The position numbers and the translations under genes are program-made. A stretch of 64,000 bases of DNA from NCBI RefSeq assembly GCF_026914185.1, contig NC_070571.1, positions 1,054,001 through 1,118,000 on the forward strand, given 5' to 3'. The notes beneath the pieces were generated by a model, which searched no databases, was not told where the DNA came from, and saw only the letters and a program-made list of their open reading frames with translations. Below, piece by piece: positions 23,555-33,500 of the stretch (positions within the stretch are counted from its first letter, which is position 1; each line of letters opens with the position of its first letter). Source of the DNA: Puccinia triticina (lineage: Eukaryota > Basidiomycota > Pucciniomycetes > Pucciniales > Pucciniaceae).

Positions 23555-23569
23555 CACAGCGGGCAATTG
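23477..23569 (-). pseudogene. tRNA-like sequence, probably a tRNA-derived remnant or SINE head
   Basis: On the minus strand TGCTAGTTGGTAAAGGCAGC resembles an A box/D arm, and GCTGGTTCAAATCCTGC a T arm with B box (GGTTCAAATCC). Between them are a GCACT/AGTGT stem and a hairpin CTTAGC-TTCAA-GCTAAG that would suit the long variable arm of a Ser/Leu tRNA. The anticodon loop has eight bases, and the 5' acceptor strand that should pair with CCAAGTC is absent. The missing 5' end coincides with the start of a foldback repeat. It is therefore not a working tRNA. Confidence 0.45.
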
Positions 23570-23656
23570 GATGTCGCACGCAGCAACACCCAAGCCAAGG
23601 GGACCCCTTTATGCGGGTGTTGCTGCGGACTGCGTGCGACACCCAATTGCCCGCTG
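23567..23656. repeat. 90-bp hairpin
   Basis: CAGCGGGCAATTGG...TGTCGCACGC...AGCAACACCC on the left pairs with GGGTGTTGCT...GCGTGCGACA...CCAATTGCCCGCTG on the right, with a loop of about 20 bases. It may be a minimal foldback transposon that replaced the 5' end of the adjoining tRNA-like sequence. Confidence 0.7.
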
Positions 23657-23933
23657 TGTAGGCTACCAAGTCCATGCCTGATGTGTTGATTTTGACCACT
23701 GAGGATTACAAAATTTCAACACAAAGGCAACCGGCGGAGACGGCAGGAGTTAGTGTGAGAGAGGAGTAGGGCTGGACCCCGGGTGATACCCAAGAGCCTC
23801 CAGCCCAGCCATGGTAATACCCGTTGGGAATACCTGAGTAGAATATCAGTGGATGATGCTCCCATGGAAATACCCACGGTTACTGGGTCAGATACACGGG
23901 TATGCGCAGGTATTTTACCCAGAGGGTACCCGC

Positions 23934-25808
23934 TAGAGATGGCCAAACGGGTTTGGGTACTTGCTACAAATTTCTCCAATTTTGGACACCCAGACCCGGT
24001 GAGGGACTCCTGTCCGTGCTAAGCGGCGGCAGTCGTGTGAGGGGAATGGGTGCTGTTTAGGCTGCCCTTGTGGTGGTGGTCCGTTGAGATGAGCGCAAAG
24101 AAAAAAAGGGATCAGTGATAGCTGTGTGGTTGGTGGGAGTGGTTTTGAGATGTTTGCCGGGGGTTTGGATCCTCGGCGGCGGTTGTTTTGTTTTGAGGAT
24201 GGTGGGGTGTGATCTTAACGGATGAGGAAGGAAGGAAGTCTGGAAAACTCTGATGAGGAAAGATCGGCGAGCTGAGCTCGAAGGTTTGAGCTCTGAAAAT
24301 TGATCTATAAACTCAGGATGGACCGTATTCTGGGGATCAGAATGCCATGGCCACCCATCATCCAAGTTCGAGCTGAACTTGGACTCCGGGTGACATGTCA
24401 CATACATTTCATCACATCCTCCGCGCGCTACACGCGCACACACACAAAACAGCAGAAAGAAGCAAACAAAGAAGCAGAGAAAAGAAACAACACAGAGGAA
24501 ACTAAAAGAAAACACAGCATGAGGAGACAGAAAGAAAAGAGCCACAGAGAGGAAAGGAAGAAAGAAAAGAAGGGATAGGCAAAACAAACAGAAAAGGAGA
24601 AAAACCAGAAACAAACAAGTGAGTAAACCCACAGCAGGTGCTGTGTTAGGACCAAGAAACTGAAGGGGGGTGGGAAAGAGAGAAGAAAAAGGTGAGATGG
24701 AAGGATGGAAAGGAAAGGGGGAAAGGAGTATGGAAGAAAGAAGTGGGAAAAGGAAGGGAAAAGGGGAAGATCTTGAGAAGGGAGCCAGTTGAAAGTGGGA
24801 AGGTGGAAAGTGGGAAGATGATGGGAGAAGGGTGAATTCTTGAAGGCCTTGAGGATCTTGATGAGTCTTGAGGCGTGAGGGGAGAATGGAGTCTTGATCT
24901 TGATGTAGCTGGGGGCGGTGATGGCGGTGATGCTCCTGACTAGCTGACCACAAAATGGGTCACCACACCGGACACGGCACCCGCCAATGGGTACCAGCGG
25001 TACTTGAGGTGGGTACCACGGGTACCGCCACTGCATTTTGCAAGTGGGGTCATCAAGCGCATACAAACCCCTCTCAATGACCACACATCAAGCAAGGTAC
25101 ACATCCCACTCGATGACCGGCCATCAAGCGGGATGCGCACTCCACCCAATGACCATTCATCAAGTGGGTGTAGGCCGGTCATTGAGCAGAATACACACCC
25201 TGCTCAGTGGCCTGCCATTGTGATCACCCCGCTCAATGTTTGTTCATCGCGTGGGATGTGGGGGTATGTACTCCGCTTGACAATGGCCGGTCATCAAGGG
25301 TGTGTACCCCTCTTGATGACAGTTCATTGAGCGGGGTGTGTACTCCTCTCAACGATAGCCTGTCATCAAAGGTGTGTACCCCTCTTGATGACCGTTCATC
25401 AAGCGGGGTGTGTACATGGTGACCGGTCAATGGTCATTGAGTGCGCATCCCACTCAATGGCTGGTCATCGAGTGCACCGGCCATCAAGTGGGACATGTAT
25501 CCCGCTTGATGTCGGATCATCAAGTGGGGTGTGTACTCCTCTTGATGTCCAGTCATCAAGCGGGGTGTGTACCCCACTCAATGGGATGGCCGGCCATCAA
25601 GTGGGATGATGTTGATGGCTGGCCATCACACTTGGAGTGCACAACTGCGGCTGACAACAACGGGTACAGACGGGTACCTGTTTGGTACCCGGAGATTTTT
25701 CAGCCCAAACCGTATACCCGGACCCGTACCCGGCACCTGTGAACGGGTACTCAAAGGGCAGTGACGGGTACCCGCCAACGGGTTCCGGGTACCCACTGGC
25801 GATCTTTA
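23934..25808. mobile_element. hAT-like element (inner), 1875 bp
   Basis: The left end TAGAGATGGCCA matches the element at 15436. The right end TGGCGATCTTTA is its inverse with two differences. The flanks are GTACCCGC and GTACCCAC (8 bp, one mismatch). It holds a purine-rich low-complexity tract (24420-24800) and the repeat array at 25040-25640. A 298-codon minus-strand frame inside it is dominated by Ser/Phe/Pro/Leu from the purine tract and is not a credible gene. Confidence 0.7.
25040..25640. repeat. array of inverted modules (CATCAAG...GGGTGTGTACCCC...CTTGATG)
   Basis: About a dozen modules alternate CTTGATGACC-like and GGTCATCAAG-like words around spacers such as GGGGTGTGTACCCC. The spacing is about 40-50 bp. 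Each module is itself palindromic, so the tract can form serial hairpins. Confidence 0.75.
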
Positions 25809-25939
25809 GTACCCACGGATATTCCCGGCGGACACAGGGTATATCCGCGGGTACTGGGTCTCTCCAGCCCATTGCTGGGACATTACATACAATTTCAACG
25901 TGACAGATTACCATACCACCTGTGACCACTCAACAATAG

Positions 25940-26358
25940 CAGCGGTGGGCAGATACATTATCTAGAATTCCACATGTTTTTGTTGTAAATTCAAATTTTG
26001 CACACAACGGTTCAACTTATCAGCAAGATTTAAACATCAGGGCTGTGTATTCACAGTATCTTTAATTTGCGCGAAAAAAAATCCTATGATTGTTGAGTAA
26101 TTTTCTTTCAATCACTGATTATACACCAAATTTTCAGTTATCTGTAACTTATTTACAGATAACAGAAAATTTGTTGTGTAATTGATGATTAGAAGAAAAT
26201 TAATCAGTAAACATGGAATATTTTTTTGCAAATGAAAGATACTGGGAATACAAAGCCCTAAATTTTAACTCTTGCTGATAAGTTGAACTGTTGTGTGCAA
26301 AATTTGAATTTACAACAAAAAAATGCGGAATTCTGGATAACGTATCTGCCCACCGCTG
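25940..26358. mobile_element. palindromic MITE, 419 bp
   Basis: Nearly the whole element is one inverted repeat. CAGCGGTGGGCAGATAC at the left end matches the inverse of the right end, and similarity continues inward to a centre near 26150. It is flanked by ACAATAG on both sides (25933-25939 and 26359-26365). A relative with the same style of ends lies at 45825-46153. Confidence 0.85.
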
Positions 26359-26849
26359 ACAATAGGCATCCACATGGATCCGGCAACCAAATCAGCCTTC
26401 CCAATCAGCCCGCAAGTCATGGGTTTGGAAATATTTTGTCAACTCACCAGAGAAAAACAACCTACCCGTTGGTCCCCGTGAGATTGGCGGAGTGCCCCAA
26501 CTTTTATACCCAAGAATGCCCGGCGGATATTTTTAGAAAAAAACCTGCCGGCCTCCGACCTGTTGGGTTGGATAGCCGGGTATACCTGTTGACCCCGTCC
26601 CTGGGGTCCAGCCCTAGAGAGGGGCTTAGTGGTGGTGTTCATGTGAAGAGGAAGGAGGATATGTGGGATTTTCCCACATTAGAGATTGCCCATGGGGGGT
26701 AACCGCCCGCGGGTGCCGTGTGCGGGTCTGGGTATGTAAATTTCGGATGGCGGGTACCTGTCCAGGTACCCGCTGCAAAAGGTCTGGAGACAAGCAGTCG
26801 CGGACAACCTTTTGCAGTGCGATCATGGCCCCCGCTAACCTCTTGGTGT

Positions 26850-27720
26850 CCAACACATGCTGGACGCCAAGAGGGCATACACTCTCAATTTCCAGCACAG
26901 AGCGGACATCAGGAGGGTGTATGTATGCCCTCTTGATTTCTGGTATGTGCTGGACACAAAGGGGGCATACACTCTTGATGTCCGGCACAGAGCGGACATT
27001 GGGAGGGTTTATGTATGCCCTCTTCTCGACGTCCGGTATGTGCTGGACACCAACGGGGCATACACTCTTGATTTCTGGCACAGAGCGGACCTCAGGAGGG
27101 TGTATGTATGCCCTCTTGATGTCCGGTATGTGCTGGACACAAAGGGGGCATACACTCTTGATGTCCGGCACAGAGCGGACATTGGGAGGGTGTATGTATG
27201 CCCTCTTCTCAATGTCCGGTATGTGCTGGACACCAAGGGGGCATACACTCTTGATGTGCGGCACAAAGCGGAAATTGGGAGGGTGTATGTATGCCCTCTT
27301 GATGTCTGGTATGTGTTGGACACCAAGAGGGCATACACTCTCAATGTCTGGCACAGAGAGGACATCAAGAATTCACACGCAGACATACCCTCTCAATATC
27401 CGGCCCAGACCGGGCACTTGCATACCCTCCCAATGTCTGGTCTGTGCCGGTCATCAAGAGTTCACACCACCCTCAAAGCCGGCATAGACCGTCATCAAGG
27501 GTGTATATACCCTCTTGGTGCCCGGTCTGGGCCAGATATTGAGAGGGTGTGTCTGTGTGTGAAGAGTTTATGCCCTCTTGGTGTCCAGCACATACCAGAC
27601 ATTGAGAAGAGGGCATACATACACCCTCCCAATGTCCGCTCTGTTCCGGACATCAAGAGTGTATGCCCCCTTGGTGTCCAGCACATACCTGACATTGAGA
27701 GGGCATACATACACCCTCCC
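26850..27720. repeat. tandem and inverted array with about 90-bp units
   Basis: Units containing GGGCATACACTCTTGATGTCCGG, GCGGACAT..GGGAGGGTGTATGTATGCCCTC and GTATGTGCTGGACACCAAG repeat about six times to 27360. A block near 27560-27720 holds the same words in reverse orientation. The period is close to a multiple of three and the units are palindromic, so long spurious reading frames appear on both strands. Confidence 0.8.
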
Positions 27721-27929
27721 AAAACTACAAACATGGTTGAATTTGGGAAGGCATATATTGATCAATCTAAGTATATTAAATCCACAATTTTGTGGAAATT
27801 GGGATCAAGGGTTTCCCCTTCCTCTTTCTGAAAAGCCCCTGCCCTCCAAGCAGCCATGGCCTTCTGAGTGCCCGCGGCCTTCTCAGCGGAGTCCTGGGTT
27901 GGGGTGTCTTTGTGAGATGTGGCAGCAGG

Positions 27930-28395
27930 TCAATCGCTCAAACTCGAGGCCAGGTTTCCAAGGTCAATGAGGAGGGACTTCCTTGGATTACCTTGGTTCT
28001 GGGCTTGAAACTTCACATTCTTGGCGGTGAAGTGAGCCTTCCAGTTGGCCGCCAAGTGGGCGGCAATGCGCTCCCAGTCCACACCACTCAACGGGGCCGG
28101 CTGAAATTTGCTGTTGGATATGATTGGCTTCCTTGGGCGACCACGTTTTCCGGCAGGCTTCTTGGTGGCCGACTCTGAAAAGGGGACATCAGTACCCAAT
28201 TGGAGCAGATGTTGCGGCAGGGTCCGGTAGAGAGTCTTGCACAAGCGGAGGTGGCAACACTGTGGTGGAAGAGGGGGGGCGAGGGGCTCTTGAACGCCGG
28301 CTCTGTCTGGTAGGGGCCTTGGAGTTAGCTCTTGCTGCTGGAGTTGGCTCAGAAGGGGGAGTCGGCATAGATTGGTTTGGTTGACTGTTGTTCAA
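27930..28395 (-). pseudogene. AT-hook-containing protein remnant, frameshifted
   Basis: A Pro/Ser/Arg-rich N-terminal part (start 28395, MNNSQPNQSMPTPPSEP) and a C-terminal part containing an AT-hook (KRGRPRKP) and GVDWERIAAHLAANWK lie in different frames. They join if one G is removed from the GGG at 28195-28197. AT-hooks bind the minor groove of AT-rich DNA. The frameshift may be real decay or a sequence error. The family is not recognised. Confidence 0.4.
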
Positions 28396-28443
28396 TTGGA
28401 GTCGTATCTTGATTGGTTTGGTGACTGGTTGACTTGGTTGAGG

Positions 28444-28791
28444 TTACAAAACCGCTTGGAAGTCAGAATGCAATGACTCCTTGCTGGTAGATTCCTCATC
28501 TTTGCCGCTGTGGTCTGAGAGATCTTTGCTCCAGTCTTCAGAGCACAAAGGTGACAATATATCATCACCAATGAACTTGGTAGCCTTCCTTCTCCTTGTA
28601 CTCACGGGCTTAGGCACAGGATTGGCAGATGGTGCCGGTCTTGTAATGTCACCCGTCATGTTGCCGTTGTAAGCAATATTCAAGAAATATTGCAAGTGCT
28701 CAAAGGGGAACCCCAATGAGATTTTGGGGTTGTCACGTGGGATCCTCTCATTGCTTTCTCTGTCAAAGGTGGCCTTGTCGTTGGTCCATTG
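28444..28791 (-). pseudogene. C-terminal coding remnant of an unknown protein
   Basis: The frame is open from 28791 to the stop at 28444 (about 115 codons), with no start codon near its 5' end. It is followed downstream on the same strand by the AT-hook remnant. It reads as ordinary protein (LGFPFEHLQYFLNIAYNG) with a basic patch (TRRRKATKF) and an acidic Ser-rich tail. It ends close to the boundary of the inverted-repeat element at 28820, which may have truncated it. Confidence 0.35.
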
Positions 28792-29389
28792 TCAAGAGTA
28801 GATTAACCAGCTGGTGTTTGGATGTGCACAACAATGGGAAGTTACATACGTTACAATATCTGAAGTGATTTTTGTAACGTAACTTTTTCCGTTATCTTCT
28901 CACCAGTTAAAGTTTTTTTTAACTTGAAGCAAGACCAGTCTCAGGAAACGTAACTAATGATTTTTCCTTCCTCCTGAGCCCGGCAGTAACATAACTTTCT
29001 TTCGACAAAAAAAGTGAAATAACGGGGGTAACGAGGAAAACAGAGTAATAATTGTAAATGTACATGTAGACTTTTGTCGCTGTAACAATGAAATCTGTAA
29101 ACATCATTTAACTACCAGCGGCGACCGGATGAGGTGAGCTTGAGCTGCATTTAATTTTGATGCAATAGACCCCCTTGACTCCTACCTTGTTAGGGCATCT
29201 CCAACGGTCTGGGGGGCAGTTGGCCTGTGTTCCCCGGCCCGCAGACACATTTCACAGCAATCACGGCTCAGCTCCAATTATGGACTGGCAGTTCAAGCTG
29301 CAATCCTACTGAAACCTCACTACTCCAGCGCCACCCACCACCCTCTGCGAGCCTGATTCCGGTCATTGGGATGCACACATATCGATGAC

Positions 29390-29780
29390 TGGAACGTTCT
29401 GGTCACGTTCTGGTCGTTGGGACGCATGTATCTCGATGACCGGAGCAAACCCAGTCATCAGGTGGAGGAAACACTGCTCTTGATGACCAGAACGGACCCG
29501 GTCATCGAGGGGAGTGTTTACTCCTCTTGATGACCGGAACGGACCCAGTCATCGAGGGGAGTGTTTACTCCTCTCTGGAGAGAACCGGTCATCGAGGGGA
29601 GTGTTTACTCCTCTTGATGACCGGAACGGACCCAGTCATCGAGGGGAGTAAACACTCCCCTCGATCATCAGAGAGAACCGGTCAATGAGGGGAGTGTTTC
29701 CTTGTTTACTCCCCTCAATGATCAGAGAGAACCGGTCACCAAGGGGAGTGTTTACTCCTCTCGATGACCGGAAAAGACCT
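29390..29780. repeat. minisatellite of GTCATCGAGGGGAGTGTTTACTCCTCTTGATGACCGG modules
   Basis: About seven palindromic modules of roughly 45-60 bp alternate GATGACCGGAACGGACC and GGTCATCGAGGGGAGTG. The core GGGAGTGTTTACTCC is a short palindrome. The layout mirrors the arrays at 25040-25640 and 26850-27720 although the spacer words differ. Confidence 0.75.
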
Positions 29781-30380
29781 CGTTATCAAGACAAGGCTCG
29801 TTGATTCAATTGATGAATTTTCTTTTCTTGCTTGGTGAGCTGCAAGACTGTGTTGTCCATCTTTGCGAGGTATGAAGAGGAGCGGATGCAAGTGTGTGTG
29901 GTCAATTGCGGCCGGGAGGCGACCCGCAGAAGTCAGCAGGTGATTGCGGGTTGGACTGCCCCCGGCGATGTTCCCAGGGTCGTTCCGCGGGTCCGTTAGC
30001 GCGCAAAACAGGATCCCGGGCGGCCAAAGTTCGCCCCCGAACGCCCAGTCGCGGCTCTGTTAGAGATGCTCTTACCCGTTAGTTTAATACATGTTGGGTT
30101 GGCATGGTAGGAGCCTTTGGATGGCCGGAGAGATTAGGGCGGGTTTTTGCCTTCCGTGCAGATACTGGAAAATTGAGTTGATCCAGGCAGTCTAGAGTGA
30201 TACTGGAATTTCACGCGACATACATACAACTTGTTGGTGGCACGCGGTGATTGGTCAGACTTGGTGGCCACGCACGCGGAGGAATGTGGGCAACTTGAGT
30301 CTATGCATGCACGCAATCACATGCAATTTTCTCCCCTGCCTGTGGTTTGACCAGTCTGGGCGGCATGTGGATGGGAGTGT

Positions 30381-30627
30381 GTACAAACCCAGCTCGCTCT
30401 GGAGCAAGCTTGCTGCCGTCAGTTCAGTGCGCCGCGGCTGTACTGTCGGATTACACGTAAACCAACAGTACGACTGCGGCGCGTACGAACCCAGCTTGCT
30501 CTGGAGCAAGCTTGCTGCCGTCAGTTCAGTGTGCCGCGGCTGTACTGTCGGATTACACGTAAACCAGCAGTACGACTGCGGCGCGTACAAACCCAGCTCG
30601 CTCTAAAGCGAGCTGGCTGCCGTGAAT
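30381..30627. repeat. 102-bp tandem repeat, about 2.4 copies
   Basis: GTACAAACCCAGCTCGCTCT begins at 30381 and recurs, with small changes, at 30483 and 30585, a spacing of exactly 102 bp. The unit includes GCCGCGGCTGTACTGTCGG and its near-inverse CAGTACGACTGCGGCG, so each copy can fold. Confidence 0.85.
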
Positions 30628-32855
30628 AACGTAACTTTTCTAAAAAATAAAGAATAAAAAAAACCAGATAACGTAACTAAAGTGAGAAAAAAAGAAGGAA
30701 AAATACACCTAACGCAACTTGAAAAAGTTAGAAGAAACTTCAACGATAACGTGCTTTTTTTAGTTATGTTAACGTTACTTTGCGTTATCTATAACGTAAC
30801 CTCCCATCGTTGATGTGCACCACTGATACTTCCAGGGACCGGGTTGACCATCTGAGCATAGCCGGTGTTTTCTCAATTGTTGTGTAGCCAAACACCAGTG
30901 ACGCCTCAAATTTGCCGCAATACCTTGCCCCAGTAGTGATGGGCACCCCAGTATCCACGCGAGATTAAAGTGTAGACCTCCCCGGATACTGTCAACTTGA
31001 AAGGCCAGCTCATCTGGGCCAAAAATTCCGCCTGCTTTTGTTCATTGAGAATTGAAGTTGAGTAGATGTTGAAGTAGAGATGTGGAGGAGATTTGCCATT
31101 GGGGAAGGATAATGTAGACAATTCTTCCAAACAGCTTCTGGCAATATCATCTGGATTCTGGGGCTTACTGGGTTGGGATTTCTTACTCCTGGAGGTGTTA
31201 CAAGTCTGACATTGAAGTCCAGAAGTATCCGCTAGCCCCGACGACGCCCAAAGTGTGATGAGCGCCCCCGCATCAGCATAGCCAATGCGGTTGCTGTCAA
31301 ACATAGCTTGAGTTATCTTTAGCGAGTTCAACACGCGGTTGGATCGGGGATGATTGATTGGCTTGCTGTGTTGCTTGTGGGGACACAAAAAAACCTGATG
31401 TTCTTCCAATGCAAACAGTGTTTGCAAAGCTTCCAAGGAGTTGGCCTTTGGGTCCAGCAGGATTTCCATGAAGAAATCTGCTGACGAGTACTGCCCGGCG
31501 ACGAAAGAGGTAGGATGTAGATTGCGAGCCGCTTCGACTAGCTGGTTTGACCCGCGAGTAAGGATTGTCTTCACTGATTTGTTCCCAACTAGCTTGTTTG
31601 TTGATCTGGAGGCGAAGTGGGAGAGAAGAATGTGGAAAATTAGGTTGTTTTGTTTGCCGCCCGGGGATCGCAGCCAAAGGGGCGTGTATATCACATATAA
31701 GGAATCCAACAAAGCAGCCAGCCAGCATTGGTTTCGCCTGAGGGCGTTATTTGAGGCGGCGTAGGACAGATAAGTTGTATGCGCCGCCTGGTTGATGTTT
31801 TGGGAATTTTGCGGCCTTCCAAGCTTGGCCCGCTTGTTGGGACCATCCAGGAGAGCCTTGGTGGTGTCTGGTGGCCGGCCATCATTCATCGCTGCCCTCT
31901 GTCGCTTGGTTGGTTTGATCCAGCCAATCAATTGAGCTATGCTCTTCTGGTCCTTGGTTGTAATCTCATATCGGATTGGCACCCCGCGCATCCTGAGGGA
32001 GTGATTGGTCTCCCAAGCTTTCACAAGGGCGTAAAGCTCCAAAAAGCCGGCCAACATGCTCTTTTTACCGGATCTACAGGGAGAAACACAGTTGTGTTAG
32101 ATAGATCTAAGAGATGAAGTGCTTTAAAGGCTGTAAAGATGACAAGATAAGAAAAAACCGACTGACCTAAACATATAGTACACACAATGCATGCTCTCCT
32201 GAGCATTTGTTGTGCTTGGAAGACCATCTTTGCCATTTGGCGAGTCCTCAAGCATCTTGCGGCGGCTCGGAAACAGCATGGACTCAACATCTGCCATTGT
32301 CCACCAGTCAAGCCACACCTTGACCTTTGGGAACCGGTATTACATTTCATCAATCTTTTTGTCGTGAGTTGGACCAGTTGTGCCACATGGCTGCAATAAT
32401 GCCAAGCACTTAGCTTCAAAGAGCGCCTAGAGAGAGGGAATGCCCGGTTAGCGTTCATCCAGCCTATGCGAGCAAGAAAGGGGAATAAAATCTGCAATCA
32501 TCACCTGTTCATTGGCCATTATGACCGCCCGGTTGCGCTTCACCCTTTTGATCAACTGTTGGAAGTGTTCCCAACACCCCTTGAGCTTGCGCTTGGCTTC
32601 CTCGGGGTCCGTTTTGCCAAATACTTCCATATATGCCGCGATGAAACCCCTCTGCTGGGCTTTTGAAAAATCAATGATTCTTTGAGCAAGGCCCTTGCGT
32701 TCGTTTTGCAGGAGCAGGGGAATCAGGAACTGACGGAAATGAATCGAGAAATGGATGGTATAATATGATTTGCTGAGCCCTCGGATCCAGCTCAGCTGGA
32801 CTGGTATACATCAACCAATGTCGTCGCAGTACATTGAGGTTGTAAGGAGAAATCC

Positions 32856-33500
32856 CACTACCAAGATGGATGAATTTGCGATGTCGTATATTGATCAATT
32901 TTTTTTTATTCCTCTTCATACCTTAATTGTCTGTGTTCCATGTCTCCTTAATACTCTCCTATAATCTATCTCCTTCCCCTGTATTTGCTTCAAGCCACAG
33001 GAATCTTTTTTTTTTTTTGTCTGATAACATTCATAAATTTATACATACACAATTCAATGCTACATGGAAAAAATACACTGCAAGGTTTAGGATCAATCCA
33101 GAGTGGCTGAGGGGGATCAATTTTTTTTTCTTGTTTTTTTTACTTCAACAATTGATGTTATCAGAAGTCTCCAAATCTACTTTTTTTCAAAAAAGGAAAA
33201 ACATTGACCCCTGACCTCTATCAGTATCATGATACGATCCTGCAGACATTGCTAATTTGGTTGGTTGAACTTCCTTAAGATATTGCACATCATACTTGAA
33301 GTGCTACATGCATAGAAGGCCTTTTTGAAATTAGTTTACCATGGTTTAGCATATTTTTGTCAGGTTCTTTTTTTTATCAACTTTTGTTGTCAACCACAGA
33401 TTAATGAGGAATATTTCCACATAAAATTTCATCGGACAATTTTTCTGCATAGAAAACCCAGAAATATTGTGTTTGGGGTCACATCCATTATGCAGCAGCT
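32856..33500 (+). repeat. left long terminal inverted repeat of the CACTA-type element
   Basis: This is colinear, in inverted orientation, with 44460-45121, including CACTACCAAGATGG, GCTTCAAGCCACA, CTGATAACATCAATTG-like sequence and AGAAGGCCTTTTTGAAATTAG. By eye the arms differ at roughly one base in ten, so the element is not very young. Confidence 0.8.

Larger units (their letters stand above)
23767..26616. mobile_element. hAT-like element (outer), 2850 bp, carrying two nested insertions
   Basis: The ends are TAGGGCTGGACCCC and the inverse GGGGTCCAGCCCTA. The flanks are GAGAGGAG (23759-23766) and GAGAGGGG (26617-26624), an 8-bp duplication with one mismatch. Without its two insertions (23934-25808 and 25940-26358) the element is only about 0.55 kb and has no coding capacity. 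Confidence 0.7.
28820..30822. mobile_element. inverted-repeat-bounded element, about 2.0 kb
   Basis: TGTGCACAACAATGGGAAGTTAC at the left corresponds to the inverse of GTAACCTCCCATCGTTGATGTGCAC at the right. Both are followed inward by GTAACGTAAC/TTACGTTAT-rich sequence. No clear target duplication was found, so the ends are provisional. It holds two repeat arrays and no coding region. Confidence 0.5.

Noticed and set aside
23477..23569. Functional suppressor or selenocysteine tRNA with anticodon TCA in the CTTCAAG loop
   Set aside because: That hairpin is better read as a variable arm, the acceptor stem cannot form and the anticodon loop has eight bases.
24057..24953. 298-codon minus-strand open frame in the inner hAT-like element
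   Set aside because: Its sequence is dictated by a purine-rich tract (Phe/Ser/Pro/Leu runs), has no domain, and a second overlapping frame of similar length exists on the same strand.
26626..27831. Long overlapping frames (up to 324 codons) on both strands
   Set aside because: They arise from the 90-bp palindromic repeat array whose period is near a multiple of three; all repeat the same peptide.
29390..29780. Possible CRISPR-like array
   Set aside because: The modules are palindromic minisatellite units without unique spacers, in a eukaryotic transposon-rich context.
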